Notes: generated by a model not told the origin, from the sequence alone. A stretch of DNA of 64,000 bases from an uncultured Colwellia sp. (GCA_913058395.1 CAJXQI010000022.1:17449-81448), one strand, 5' to 3'; counted from the first letter of the stretch, positions 48,635 through 57,947 are shown. Numbers and translations are program-made.

Positions 48635-49554
48635 TGAAAACACCAGTAGTTTCCCTTGAAAATGTCAGTAAAAACTATAAGAGTTTACAGGCATTATCAT
48701 CTATCAACTTGCAACTAGCGCAGGGCGAAGTATTAGGTTTGTTTGGTCACAATGGCGCAGGCAAAACCACCATGATGAAGCTTATCTTAGGGGTAATTTC
48801 AGCCGATGCTGGTGATGTTACCGTGATGGGCATGCAACCAGACAACAAGTCAGCTTGGCATATGCGGGCAAAAATGGGTTATTTGCCGGAAAACGTAATG
48901 TTTTACGAGCAATTAACAGGCTTAGAAGTACTAACCTATTTTGCTCGTTTGAAAGGTCAATCTAAAAGCCACGCCAAAGCATTACTTGAACAAGTCGGCA
49001 TTGCACATGCTATGGGGCGACAAGTCAAAACTTACTCAAAAGGTATGCGTCAGCGTTTAGGCTTAGCACAGGCTTTTATTGGTGAACCAAAATTATTATT
49101 ACTTGATGAACCAACCGTAGGTTTAGACCCTAATGCAACAGCAGAGTTTTATAGCAGCGTTGATCAATTAAAAACTCAGGGAACTAGCGTAGTGCTTTGT
49201 TCACATGTTTTACCGGGTGTAGAGCAGCATATTGACCGCGCAATGATTATTTCTGGTGGCAAAACTCTAGCACTGGGTACTATTGCAGAATTACGTGCAG
49301 CGGCGAATTTACCAACGCAAATTAAACCACAAGGGTTGAATGGGGCGTTGCTTGAAGATTCAATGCTCAAGTCGTATGTCAATTCAGCTGGTCATTTAAC
49401 GGTACCCGAACAAGACAAGTTAAAGGTTTTACGTCATTTATTGGCCGATGAGAGCTTAAACGACATTGCGGTTGAGTCAGCTAACTTAGAGCAAGTTTAT
49501 CAGTACTATTTGGCTAAAACAGAGCAAACAAAAAATACTAAGGCAGAGGCGTAA
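48634..49554 (+). CDS. nosF: ABC transporter ATP-binding protein NosF
   Basis: A 306-residue ATPase: Walker A FGHNGAGKTTMMK, Q-loop GYLPENVMFYEQLTG, signature YSKGMRQRLGLAQA, Walker B LLLLDEPTVGLDP and the H-loop SHVLPG. Its ATG shares one base with the nosD stop (TAATG), indicating coupling. It drives the NosY permease in NosZ copper-centre assembly. Confidence 0.93.
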   Translation: MKTPVVSLENVSKNYKSLQALSSINLQLAQGEVLGLFGHNGAGKTTMMKLILGVISADAGDVTVMGMQPDNKSAWHMRAKMGYLPENVMFYEQLTGLEVLTYFARLKGQSKSHAKALLEQVGIAHAMGRQVKTYSKGMRQRLGLAQAFIGEPKLLLLDEPTVGLDPNATAEFYSSVDQLKTQGTSVVLCSHVLPGVEQHIDRAMIISGGKTLALGTIAELRAAANLPTQIKPQGLNGALLEDSMLKSYVNSAGHLTVPEQDKLKVLRHLLADESLNDIAVESANLEQVYQYYLAKTEQTKNTKAEA

Positions 49555-50372
49555 TGAGAGAAATACTAACTGTCGCCAATAAAGAATTTCAAGATGGCCT
49601 ACGTAATCGTTGGTTATTATCAATTACCCTAATTTTTGCCGTATTGTCTGTAGGTTTAACCTACTTTGGCGCCGCAGCATCCGGTGCCGTTGGCACAACA
49701 TCGCTATCAACCACCATTGCTAGCTTGGCAAGCTTAGCGGTATTTCTAATTCCACTTATTGCACTATTACTAAGTTATGATAGCTTTGTTGGTGAGCAAG
49801 AGGGTGGAACATTACTACTTTTGTTAACGTATCCATTGAGTAAAAATCAGTTATTACTGGGTAAATTTCTTGGTCAAGGTGGTATTATTGCCTTAGCAAC
49901 CGTACTAGGTTTTGGTAGTTCAGCTTTATTGCTATTTATACAAAATAGCGACATTGCTATTTTGCAAACCTTTGGCTATTTCATTTTAAGCGCTACGTTA
50001 CTAGGGTTAAGCTTTACTGCGATTGCTTACATGATCAGTTTAGTGGCGAGTGAAAAATCAAAAGCGGCAGGTGTTGCGCTAATCACTTGGTTCTTCTTTG
50101 CTTTAGTTTTTGACCTTGCGTTATTAGCTTTATTGGTTGGTGCAGAAACCGGTTTAAGTCAGACCGCTTTAACGCAATTAATGATGTTGAATCCTGCTGA
50201 TATTTTCCGTTTAGTTAACTTGGCGGGTTTAGACAGCTCTGATGTTAATGGCGCTCTGGCAATAGCCATTAAAGCGAATTTAACGCAAAGCCAACTATTA
50301 ATGCTACTGCTTGGCTGGGTCGCAGCACCTTTGGCTATTGCATCTATTATTTTTAAAAACAAAAAACTTTAA
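49554..50372 (+). CDS. nosY: ABC transporter permease NosY
   Basis: A 272-residue inner-membrane protein with six helices and the ABC-2 permease pattern (ANKEFQDGLRNRWLLSITLI, SYDSFVGEQEGGTLLLLLTYP, KNQLLLGKFLGQG). It overlaps nosF by one base (TAATG). With NosD and NosF it forms the NosDFY maturation complex. Confidence 0.93.
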   Translation: MREILTVANKEFQDGLRNRWLLSITLIFAVLSVGLTYFGAAASGAVGTTSLSTTIASLASLAVFLIPLIALLLSYDSFVGEQEGGTLLLLLTYPLSKNQLLLGKFLGQGGIIALATVLGFGSSALLLFIQNSDIAILQTFGYFILSATLLGLSFTAIAYMISLVASEKSKAAGVALITWFFFALVFDLALLALLVGAETGLSQTALTQLMMLNPADIFRLVNLAGLDSSDVNGALAIAIKANLTQSQLLMLLLGWVAAPLAIASIIFKNKKL

Positions 50373-50383
50373 AGGCAACCGTA

Positions 50384-50890
50384 ATGTTTCGTAAACTGTT
50401 TTTCGCTATTGCTTTACCTTTGGTATTAGTGACGGGTTGTTCTGAGCAATCAGAACAGCAACAAATTGTTCATCAAGCTGCTGCTATTGAAAGCGCTGAC
50501 GAATGTCACTTATGTGGTATGTTAATCGCTAATTTTTCTGGTCCTAAAGCTGAATTATTCCGAAAGGGCGTGACGAAAGCTGACGGTGAAATGGTGAAAA
50601 AATTCTGTTCAACACGCGATATGTTTAGCTTCTATCTTGATCCTGAAAATAAACGTAATGTTACCACCATACTTGTTCATGATATGAGTAAAGCGCCGTG
50701 GGATACGCCTAAGGATGAATTTTTTATTGATGCTCGCCAAGCCTGGTTTGTTGTTGGTTCAAGTAAAACCGGTGCAATGGGGAAAACATTAGCGAGCTTT
50801 TCTGCGCAAACTGACGCAGATGCCTTTGCTCGTGAATTTGGTGGTAAAGTTATCGACTTTAATGCCGTTAGTTACGAATCACTGCAATAA
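50384..50890 (+). CDS. nosL: Copper chaperone lipoprotein NosL
   Basis: A 168-residue lipoprotein: signal with lipobox LVTGC, then DECHLCGMLIANFSGPKAEL with the copper-binding Cys/Met motif (CxLCGM). NosL hands copper to NosZ or NosD during assembly. It closes the nos operon; no nosX/apbE flavin transferase gene follows, though NosR needs covalent FMN. Confidence 0.93.
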   Translation: MFRKLFFAIALPLVLVTGCSEQSEQQQIVHQAAAIESADECHLCGMLIANFSGPKAELFRKGVTKADGEMVKKFCSTRDMFSFYLDPENKRNVTTILVHDMSKAPWDTPKDEFFIDARQAWFVVGSSKTGAMGKTLASFSAQTDADAFAREFGGKVIDFNAVSYESLQ

Positions 50891-50923
50891 CAGTACATTT
50901 CCTATTTGGTTGTTGATTTTGTC

Positions 50924-50962
50924 GGATTTGTTGAGTTAGAGCTAACTCATACCGGCAAATCA
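50924..50962 (+). terminator. Long hairpin downstream of nosL
   Basis: TGAGTTAG (50932-50939) pairs with CTAACTCA (50942-50949); outside it GATTTG (50925-50930) can pair with CAAATC (50956-50961). No T tract follows. It probably marks the 3' end of the nos transcript. Confidence 0.5.
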
Positions 50963-51035
50963 GCATCCTTTAGCACCCTATCATCATGTTTATATCACTA
51001 GCAAAAGTTGTAATTTATAGCTAGGTAGGTAATCC

Positions 51036-51079
51036 ATACCTGTTCCACTTGAAATTGCATCTTCAAGTAGAACGGGTAT
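51036..51079. repeat. Palindromic REP-like hairpin
   Basis: ATACCTGTTCCACTTGAA (51036-51053) and TTCAAGTAGAACGGGTAT (51062-51079) pair in 16 of 18 positions around an 8-base loop. It lies between nosL and the next gene. Form and composition suggest an interspersed palindromic repeat; other copies are not in this window. Confidence 0.5.
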
Positions 51080-51108
51080 AGTAATATTATTTCTTGTTTG
51101 AAATCTAC

Positions 51109-51702
51109 ATGATAACTATTAGATTACTGAGCTGTTTAGCGTTAATCGTCACACTTACCTCTTGTTCATTGTCGAAAGTCGCGACCACATCTTTTCGTGG
51201 TGGCTTTGATTTTTCAACAGTAGAAAGCTATAGCACTTATGGTCGTAATTCTGCTTTTGGTGGTTTGCAAAACCTCAGTGACAGTACGCGTAACACCATT
51301 GAACTCGCTATTGAGCAGGGTTTTGATGAAAACGGCTTTAGTTATAAAACCGTAAAAAAAGCCGATATTGTTATTGCTTATCATGTTATTAATCACAACT
51401 TTGGTGAACTTAAACGCTATAACCAGCAAGTGAAATACTGCAGTTATTGTTTAAAGGCTGGGCAAGCTACACGTAAAGAACTACAAGCAAAGTTACGCCC
51501 TGGTAGTTTGATTCTTGATATTATTGACCCAAAAAATCAACGTTCTGTTTGGCGCAGTGTTTATCCATTAGGCTTTAAAGAAAAAGATAACAGCCAAGAA
51601 ATGCAGGAAAAAATTAGCGATGCGGTTGATCGCATGTTGGAAGATTACCCAAAAGGGAAAAACTTTAGCAAGATTAATAATCTAAACGAGTATATTGCGT
51701 AA
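51109..51702 (+). CDS. DUF4136 domain lipoprotein
   Basis: A 197-residue lipoprotein with lipobox LTSC after a short signal, then the DUF4136 pattern: DFSTVESYSTYGR, IELAIEQGFDENGFSYK, ADIVIAYHVINHNFGE, LILDIIDPKNQRSVWRSVYP. Family role unknown. ATG 51109 starts the signal. The next gene's ATG overlaps its stop (TAATG). Confidence 0.85.
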   Translation: MITIRLLSCLALIVTLTSCSLSKVATTSFRGGFDFSTVESYSTYGRNSAFGGLQNLSDSTRNTIELAIEQGFDENGFSYKTVKKADIVIAYHVINHNFGELKRYNQQVKYCSYCLKAGQATRKELQAKLRPGSLILDIIDPKNQRSVWRSVYPLGFKEKDNSQEMQEKISDAVDRMLEDYPKGKNFSKINNLNEYIA

Positions 51703-52190
51703 TGATTAAATGGCTAGCCATTACTTTACTGGTGTTCGCGGGTTTTATGGCGATATTACTTGGTTTAGGCTATTTGCTTAATGAAAACGAAAAATCGACC
51801 ACCGTGTTAAAAGCAGAACTTGAACAAGCGTCGCAAGCTGAACAAGCAAGGCAAGAAAGGATCCGTCAACGTGCAACCGTAAGTGATGATATACAACAAC
51901 CAGTCAATACTGCTAAACCTAAAAACATGCCGAACATCGCCGAAAACATTCAAGTTGTCGAACAATTTGAACAAACAGTAATTAATAATCTCACATGTAT
52001 TTCAGTGCAACAGTGTCAAATAGTAAAAGTCAGTTTTAAGAATGCTAATTGCTCTGTCGCTATTAATAATATTGGCGCGTCTTTACTTAAAAAGCTTAAA
52101 ACAAAATCAAAGATCATCGCTGCTTGTCCGAAAACTTCACCGCAAGCTAATTTAATCTGTCAGCAAAATATTTGCACTTTTGAGCATTAA
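51702..52190 (+). CDS. Single-pass membrane protein of unknown function, coupled to the DUF4136 gene
   Basis: A 162-residue protein: N-terminal helix (WLAITLLVFAGFMAILLGLG), a charged Gln/Glu/Ala-rich coiled-coil-like stretch (ELEQASQAEQARQERIRQ), a linker, and a C-terminal domain with five cysteines (CISVQQCQIVKV, NCSVAI, AACPK, ICQQNIC) likely forming disulfides outside the inner membrane. Family not recognised. Stop-start overlap with the upstream lipoprotein gene suggests a shared function. Confidence 0.7.
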   Translation: MIKWLAITLLVFAGFMAILLGLGYLLNENEKSTTVLKAELEQASQAEQARQERIRQRATVSDDIQQPVNTAKPKNMPNIAENIQVVEQFEQTVINNLTCISVQQCQIVKVSFKNANCSVAINNIGASLLKKLKTKSKIIAACPKTSPQANLICQQNICTFEH

Positions 52191-52282
52191 GCTATTTATG
52201 AGAAATATTCTGCGCGATGTAGAACTATTCCCTAAATTTAGGGTTATAATAGCGCCAACATTCTTATAAATACTGTTTATCT

Positions 52283-52606
52283 ATGACATTTCCAAATGAC
52301 GAAACTGGCCAAGTACTTGCTGAAATGCAAAGTGCTGGTATTGATTTAACCGTGGTACACAAAGTAGTTTTTTTTCAACTATTTGAAAAAGAAGAAAGAG
52401 CTCAAGCTATGGTTGCGCATTTGGCAGAACAAGCTCCTGAAATGGTTGTGGAGTTAGTACCAGATGAAATGCCTAATGTTTGGGATGTAAATTGTTTCGT
52501 TAATATGACGCCAGACTATGATGCTATTGTTGCCCAAGAAGCTGAATTTGAATTACTAGCGGCTAAATTTGACGGTTTTAATGATGGTTGGGGAATCGAA
52601 GCCTAA
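52283..52606 (+). CDS. RraB-like ribonuclease E inhibitor family protein
   Basis: A 107-residue acidic protein. The C-terminal EFELLAAKFDGFNDGWGIEA aligns with the AEKFDVEYDGWGTYFE end of E. coli RraB, and VLAEMQSAGIDLTVVHKVVF fits its N-terminal part. It lacks the acidic tail of E. coli RraB. RraB binds RNase E and alters RNA decay; the same role here is inferred from family only. Confidence 0.75.
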   Translation: MTFPNDETGQVLAEMQSAGIDLTVVHKVVFFQLFEKEERAQAMVAHLAEQAPEMVVELVPDEMPNVWDVNCFVNMTPDYDAIVAQEAEFELLAAKFDGFNDGWGIEA

Positions 52607-52844
52607 CGGTTACCTTTCTACAGCGCTGATAGCTATTTTTAACCCAAACACTTAGGCTAAGTTGTTAGGCAATGTCAATTACTAGAGCGCTGAAGTAGCT
52701 GCAATCAAGCGCTTTGACTCAGTCGTTATTCTTCACTTTTTCATCACTTTCTTACACAAGTCTACATCTTCAAAACATTTGTAAAACAGATCTAATTGAA
52801 CCAATCTTCCACAATAGCATCATCTTAAAACAAGGATTTAACAG

Positions 52845-53441
52845 ATGAAACTATTAACGATTTTTACACCATTATTGCTTGCCACTGTAATCAGTTTTTC
52901 AGTAAGTGCTGAGGTGGAAAATCCTCACAGTGTTGGCTTATCAATATCTGGTGGTGGTATTGATTACAAGGGTAAGGATACTGATGGTGCCGGTGTTGGC
53001 CAGTCTTACCTTTATTACAATTATCAATTTTTGCCACATTATTACTTAGAAGTTGGCTTATCCAGCGCCGAAGACACTGATGATTGGGACTGTGACAAAA
53101 CCGGAGACAACAGCTGGAATTGTCGTGCTGACCACGATAACAATTTTTCTTTAGATGCTGATAACTTTACCCAAGATAGCTTAATCGTCGCTTTGAAAAC
53201 CGATTTATCTTTATCTAAGCGCAATAGTTTATATGCCAAAGTTGGTGCTGAATTTTATCAATATGAATTGAGCTTAGCGCACAATAAATTTGCCGATGAA
53301 TCTGGTGTTGGTCTGTACCTAGAAGCAGGTTGGCAATATCGCTGGGACAATGGTATTGGGCTTAATACCGGCATACAGCATCATGATCTTGGTGACTTAG
53401 AAAGAACTAGCGTTAGTATAGGCGCTAGCTACTCTTTTTAG
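52845..53441 (+). CDS. Small outer-membrane beta-barrel protein
   Basis: A 198-residue protein with a signal peptide (LLTIFTPLLLATVISFSVSA) and alternating beta strands ending in aromatic Phe (SVSIGASYSF), as in OmpA-like or porin-like eight-stranded barrels. One loop has Asp/Cys-rich DDWDCDKTGDNSWNCRADHD with two cysteines that may form a disulfide. No specific function visible. Confidence 0.8.
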   Translation: MKLLTIFTPLLLATVISFSVSAEVENPHSVGLSISGGGIDYKGKDTDGAGVGQSYLYYNYQFLPHYYLEVGLSSAEDTDDWDCDKTGDNSWNCRADHDNNFSLDADNFTQDSLIVALKTDLSLSKRNSLYAKVGAEFYQYELSLAHNKFADESGVGLYLEAGWQYRWDNGIGLNTGIQHHDLGDLERTSVSIGASYSF

Positions 53442-53463
53442 TTAGTAATGACAGTTCAGGGAG

Positions 53464-53510
53464 GCAAAGGCCTGTAATAGTTACCTCAACTATTATGGGT
53501 CTTTTTTTAT
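53464..53510 (+). terminator. Intrinsic terminator of the barrel gene
   Basis: TAATAGTT (53475-53482) and AACTATTA (53488-53495) form the upper stem, and AAAGGCC with GGGTCTTT extends it via wobble pairs; a long T run follows. Confidence 0.7.
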
Positions 53511-54131
53511 ATCTTCTGCTTCTAGAATTTGAAATGCCGGTAAGGTGACACGCCAGTAAATAGCGGCTAAGCGCAGCATTAACGCTCCTAAAATTGCCAC
53601 TACAATTGCAATATGTTCAGGGACTGAAAAATGGCTTAATAGGGTATATAGCGCACCACCTAATATTGCTGCTGTTGCATAGATTTCTTGTCGTAATATC
53701 ATTGGAATAACATTACATAAGACATCGCGTATCATACCGCCTGCGACACCTGTCATTGTGCCCATTACAATGGCAACAGGTACTGCTGCGCCTAAGCTTA
53801 GGGCTTTTTCTGTGCCTAATACTGCAAATAGCGCTAAACCAAAAGCATCCGAAACCAGTAAAAACCGTTTTGGAATACGCTTCGGGCAGCGGATAAAAAT
53901 AATAGTTAATATAGCCGTGGCTAAAATAATATAGAGATATATTGGGTTTTTAACCCAAAAAACAGGCGTTTGTAAAATTACATCGCGAATAGTGCCACCG
54001 CCAATTGCAGTTACAGCAGATAAAACAACAACTCCAAAGGGATCGAGTTTATAGCGTCCCGCCATTAATGCCCCTGAAAAGGCAAAAACCACAACACCAA
54101 AAATATCAAGCCAATAAAGTAGTTCCGACAT
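53493..54131 (-). CDS. Trimeric intracellular cation (TRIC) channel family protein
   Basis: A 212-residue protein with seven helices and two copies of the glycine motif: SAVTAIGGGTIRDVIL and GTMTGVAGGMIRDVLC, the hallmark of the YadS/YicG UPF0126 group related to TRIC channels. Likely a potassium or small-solute channel. It is 12 bases from the rhodanese gene upstream on the same strand. Confidence 0.9.
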   Translation of the reverse strand: MSELLYWLDIFGVVVFAFSGALMAGRYKLDPFGVVVLSAVTAIGGGTIRDVILQTPVFWVKNPIYLYIILATAILTIIFIRCPKRIPKRFLLVSDAFGLALFAVLGTEKALSLGAAVPVAIVMGTMTGVAGGMIRDVLCNVIPMILRQEIYATAAILGGALYTLLSHFSVPEHIAIVVAILGALMLRLAAIYWRVTLPAFQILEAEDIKKDP

Positions 54132-54143
54132 CTGCTTTAATCG

Positions 54144-54533
54144 CTATTTAATTAACGGTAAATCAGCAGCTTGCCAGCCATTCATATCGCCATCAAGGTG
54201 ACGAAGATCACTAAAGCCGGCTGCTCGAAGTGCGTTTTCAGCACTAACTGCTCGACGACCAGAACGACAATGCACCACAACCGTTTGGTTTTTATAGCCA
54301 ATGATTTTACTTAGATTATTGTTGATTTGATCATGGCTGATATTAATTGCACCTTTGATATGACCTTGGGCAAATTCATTTGGCGTTCGAACGTCTAATA
54401 CTATTGTATTGCTTGCTGGTGTTGCCATTAAGGTTAGCAATTCTTGTTGTGAAATTGTTGCGGTTTGCTCTGCAAAACTGATAAATGCACAAAGGCTTAA
54501 TAGCAATAATAATGTTGATTTAATAAATTTCAT
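54144..54533 (-). CDS. Periplasmic rhodanese-like protein
   Basis: A 129-residue protein with a signal peptide (STLLLLLSLCAFISFAEQ) and one rhodanese domain: VLDVRTPNEFAQGHIKGAIN, active-site loop VVHCRSGRRA with catalytic Cys, and LDGDMNGW. Similar in layout to PspE; presumably sulfurtransfer or sulfane-sulfur handling outside the cytoplasm. Confidence 0.9.
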   Translation of the reverse strand: MKFIKSTLLLLLSLCAFISFAEQTATISQQELLTLMATPASNTIVLDVRTPNEFAQGHIKGAINISHDQINNNLSKIIGYKNQTVVVHCRSGRRAVSAENALRAAGFSDLRHLDGDMNGWQAADLPLIK

Positions 54534-54629
54534 TTCGAGTCCTTATTTGGCGAAAGCCATGCTTGTTGATTTTATAATTTCAAATAGTTGTCAGCGCTTT
54601 TGGTCGTAACTTCAAAGAGCTTTAAATGA

Positions 54630-55607
54630 TTAACCTTGCCCTGAATTAGCAAACGACATAATAGCAACCATCATAACTAATAGTATGCAAATATATAATG
54701 CGTAATTAATACGCTTGCTGGCATGAATAATATCAGTTGCTTGCGGTTGCCTTGCTTGGTCATTAAAACTCGCTTTCCGCAGTTTATTTCCTTGATACAT
54801 AGCAACACCGCCAAGCCTAATTTCTAAGCTTAATGCTAAAATATGTAATAACAAACTATTGCCTGTTTGTAGGAATTTACCTCGAGTTAAACGCCAGCAG
54901 AGAACAGTGTTTTTCCCAACCGTGCCAAGCAATAAAATTAAGGCAAATAACCGTGAAGGCAACCATTGTAATAGCTTAACAATATGATTCACTGCGGCGC
55001 CAAAATATACAAAACGAATTGTTTTAATATTCCAAGCGTAGTGCATTTCTAAAAGTAAGCGAAATGACAACGCTGCTAGCGGGCCAAAAACAAGGTAATA
55101 AAAACCGACACAAACCAGTAATTGTGAGCTACGTAGTACCTGCATCTCAATACAAGCTTTGCTAATGCCTAATGAAGAGAGTTTATCGGTTTCACGCAAT
55201 AATAAAGCTGATGTCGCTTGTTTGGCTTGGTAGTTGTTATTGGCAACAAGCTCACGAGCAATGTGTTTATTTATTTTACCTAAACCAATATTTCCTAAAG
55301 CAATGTACAGCAGTAAACCATGCCAAAGCCAAGTTACTTCAATGAAGCTTTCAAATAACCATAAAATAGTTACCAAAGGCGCTAAAGTAACAAGTATGGC
55401 AATAAGGCCAGAAATGTTTTGTTGTCGGGAGTTACTGCTGGTTTTATTAACTTTATCGGCCAATCGCTGACAATAAAAATTAAAAAATGCTAAAGGTTGA
55501 TGAGTAACAAATGCGCCAATTATTGCTTTTAGAGCGATCATTAATAACAGCATAACTGCAGCAGAATACAAATGAGGGCTGGCTAAAATGTTACTCAAAC
55601 TTTCCAT
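54630..55607 (-). CDS. CobD/CbiB-AmpE superfamily membrane protein
   Basis: A 325-residue protein with about six helices. LLLRETDKLSSLGISKACIE corresponds to the GRDT...L...I..A.IES region of CobD/CbiB, but the residues are weakly kept, so it probably does not make adenosylcobinamide. It overlaps mtnN by one base (ATG and stop share 55607), an arrangement seen in related marine gammaproteobacteria. Actual role unknown. Confidence 0.75.
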   Translation of the reverse strand: MESLSNILASPHLYSAAVMLLLMIALKAIIGAFVTHQPLAFFNFYCQRLADKVNKTSSNSRQQNISGLIAILVTLAPLVTILWLFESFIEVTWLWHGLLLYIALGNIGLGKINKHIARELVANNNYQAKQATSALLLRETDKLSSLGISKACIEMQVLRSSQLLVCVGFYYLVFGPLAALSFRLLLEMHYAWNIKTIRFVYFGAAVNHIVKLLQWLPSRLFALILLLGTVGKNTVLCWRLTRGKFLQTGNSLLLHILALSLEIRLGGVAMYQGNKLRKASFNDQARQPQATDIIHASKRINYALYICILLVMMVAIMSFANSGQG

Positions 55608-56317
55608 TAGCTTAATGATTTTCCTTTTAATGCGTCTATCATGCTAACCACTAACTGCGAAGAGTTGACCGAAGCGGTTTCTAAATATGCTTCAAAAGAG
55701 CTTGGCGATTCTTTACCTGCAATATCAGACATTGAACGAATAACAACAAATGGCGTATTAAACTGATGACACGTATTGGCAATTGCAGCACCTTCCATTT
55801 CAACTGCAGCCATTGTTGGGAAGTTTGCTCTGGCTTTAGCAATATCGTCATCTTTAGTCATAAAAGTATCACCAGTAGTGATAAGACCAACCAATGTTTG
55901 AATATTTTCAAGTGAGTTGATACCCACTTTGGCGGCAGCTACTAATTCTGGGTGTGGAATATATGCTGCTGGGTTTGCGGGTAATTGACCTATTTCGTAA
56001 CCAAACGCGGTAACATCAACATCGTGATAGCGAACTTCAGAACTGATAACGATATCACCCACTTTAAGAGATTGTTCAAAACCACCAGCAGAGCCCGTAT
56101 TTACCACGTAATCAGGCTGAAATTTATCAATAAGAATAGCGGTGGCTAAAGCAGCAGGAACTTTACCTATACCTGATTGCACAATCACTACGTCGTTGCC
56201 GTTTAATTGTCCTTGATAAAAGGTGTAGCCAGCGTGAGTTGTTGTTTCACAATTTTGTAATTTGCCTTTTAAAATGGCAACTTCTGATTCCATTGCACCA
56301 ATAATACCTGCTTTCAT
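55607..56317 (-). CDS. mtnN: 5'-methylthioadenosine/S-adenosylhomocysteine nucleosidase
   Basis: A 236-residue nucleosidase recycling MTA and SAH, and the first step towards autoinducer-2 precursors. MKAGIIGAMESEVAILK, VVNTGSAGGFEQSLKVGDIV, VEMEGAAIANTCHQF (catalytic Glu and ribose contacts) and VIRSMSDIAG (catalytic Asp) are all present. It is coupled to the CobD-like gene. Confidence 0.95.
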   Translation of the reverse strand: MKAGIIGAMESEVAILKGKLQNCETTTHAGYTFYQGQLNGNDVVIVQSGIGKVPAALATAILIDKFQPDYVVNTGSAGGFEQSLKVGDIVISSEVRYHDVDVTAFGYEIGQLPANPAAYIPHPELVAAAKVGINSLENIQTLVGLITTGDTFMTKDDDIAKARANFPTMAAVEMEGAAIANTCHQFNTPFVVIRSMSDIAGKESPSSFEAYLETASVNSSQLVVSMIDALKGKSLS

Positions 56318-56411
56318 TAACTGTAATCCTGTTATCTGTCTTGCGAAAAATTTTCGCTATTGTCTATGCGCGGATTATAGCGCGACTTGAGTTTAAAATC
56401 TTTTATCCGTG

Positions 56412-56448
56412 TCAACAAAAAAGCAGACATCAATGTCTGCTTTATATT
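56412..56448. terminator. Intrinsic terminator downstream of the DUF2726 gene
   Basis: AAGCAGACAT (56421-56430) and ATGTCTGCTT (56433-56442) form a perfect 10-bp stem with a 2-base centre; on the minus strand a T run follows, which suits the DUF2726 gene. Confidence 0.85.
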
Positions 56449-56479
56449 TTTTCTTAGTAACTCAATGAACCACATTTGT

Positions 56480-57139
56480 TTAATGCGGAAGTGCCGCTAC
56501 TTGAGGTGAGGAGAGTTGCCTTGCCATTGCTGGAGTATCTTTATGCAATTGAGCTTGTGCGGCTGCAGGTGAAAGTGCGCCTGCTGATCTAGGGCGCGCT
56601 TTAACCAATGGCGCAGGAATAACACGACCTTTTACTTTTGGTGATGGGGCATTATTACCTAAAATACGGCTGTTGATACAAGCACGAATTTCGTCGATGG
56701 TATAATTTGCTTTTACCTTAATGCGAATATGTGGAATGGCTGCGGCTTCTAAAGCGCCACTTACAAACCAGTCTTTCTTAATTTTATAACCTTTGCCTTT
56801 AGTGTCGACTAAATCAATAGCACCTAAAAGTTTCATTGAATCTCGATCGCAAATAACAAAATCCAAATACTTACTGTTAGCATTGTTAGCGGCTGTTTGA
56901 CCTGCGCGGTTAGAAACACCATTTCGAATAGTAACAATGTCGGCGAGTTTGACACGATTGATAATACGGTATCGGCTCCCCATTGCTTGTTCTACAAGGT
57001 TTTGAAAGTTTTTCTCTGCAGGAGTGAAAATGGCAGTTTTACGCTCGAAAGGAAAAGGAAAGCTATTGTCGTTTAAGCGATTAGCTAACATAGCGACAAT
57101 TACAATAAGGCTGATCATGGCAAATAGAATGAGTTCCAT
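56480..57139 (-). CDS. DUF2726 domain protein with N-terminal membrane helix
   Basis: A 219-residue protein: helix (LILFAMISLIVIVAMLAN), then the DUF2726 region (AEKNFQNLVEQAMGSRYRII, NRVKLADIVTIRNG, YLDFVICDRDSMKLLGAIDL, IPHIRIKVKANYTIDEIRA), a fold related to PD-(D/E)XK nucleases in which DFVICD and AIDL carry the acidic residues. Tail rich in Ala and Pro. Start 57139 follows CCGGAG. Function unknown. Confidence 0.82.
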   Translation of the reverse strand: MELILFAMISLIVIVAMLANRLNDNSFPFPFERKTAIFTPAEKNFQNLVEQAMGSRYRIINRVKLADIVTIRNGVSNRAGQTAANNANSKYLDFVICDRDSMKLLGAIDLVDTKGKGYKIKKDWFVSGALEAAAIPHIRIKVKANYTIDEIRACINSRILGNNAPSPKVKGRVIPAPLVKARPRSAGALSPAAAQAQLHKDTPAMARQLSSPQVAALPH

Positions 57140-57314
57140 ATACATCTCCGGCAGTTCAAAATTTTGACGTTTATCTTAAGTAACTAGATAAAGCAAAAAT
57201 TGCGCCAGAGAGATAATTATGGTCTGAAGATTAAATCAACCGATAGAGTTGTATCGGTGATTCTTAACCAACCGATTGATTTTATTAGTAGGTGTGCGCA
57301 CTTATAGGTGCTGT

Positions 57315-57947
57315 TTAGCTTGGGTATTTCGCTTCCAGTGCTGCGTAAAGTTGCTGTTGGAAATCTGTCGCGCTAGCATCTAAGGTGTTGACCAAACTCG
57401 CTAGCACTTCATTGTCTTCTTCACCGTGCCAAACTTTAATGTAGCTACCTTCTTTATAGCCATGATCTTGACGGAAGAAGTTTAAAGTATTTTTACCAAC
57501 ATATTGACGGAATAATTCGTTTAAATCCATCGACATTAAACGCATACAATCAGCAAGCGCTAATGCGTCAAACGCTTTGTTGCTTACCGCTGCAGAAGCA
57601 AGGTTTTCAAGGGCAATTTTAAAGTCTTGCTCGCCACTATTTTGTGTTAGTTCAGCTGATAATGTTGTGGTAATTTCTTCAATAGTACCGCCAGCCATTA
57701 AACGTAAGCTTAAGCCAAAATGAAAAATATCGACTAATTCTAATTGTACTTGTGGAATATCAATTTCTTGATGTTTCCACCACTTCCAACCGTGGTGATC
57801 TAGCATTTCGGCACACTCAACCCAAATGGCACGATACCATTCATAGTTGTTATCTCGCCACGTTTCACTTACACGTGAATTCATTGCGTCTTGCATCGAT
57901 AACATTTGTATTATTTGGTTCTTTGCTGTGCTCAGTGAATCGCTCAT
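57315..57947 (-). CDS. Dimeric dUTP diphosphatase (all-alpha, dUTPase_2)
   Basis: A 210-residue all-alpha NTP pyrophosphohydrolase of the dimeric dUTPase type. NYEWYRAIWVECAEMLDHHG and WKWWKHQEIDIPQVQLELVD carry the metal-binding E-x-x-E/E-x-x-D residues. It hydrolyses dUTP to dUMP. ATG 57947 has AGAGA upstream; an extension to 57980 is possible but unlike the family. Monocistronic. Confidence 0.9.
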   Translation of the reverse strand: MSDSLSTAKNQIIQMLSMQDAMNSRVSETWRDNNYEWYRAIWVECAEMLDHHGWKWWKHQEIDIPQVQLELVDIFHFGLSLRLMAGGTIEEITTTLSAELTQNSGEQDFKIALENLASAAVSNKAFDALALADCMRLMSMDLNELFRQYVGKNTLNFFRQDHGYKEGSYIKVWHGEEDNEVLASLVNTLDASATDFQQQLYAALEAKYPS

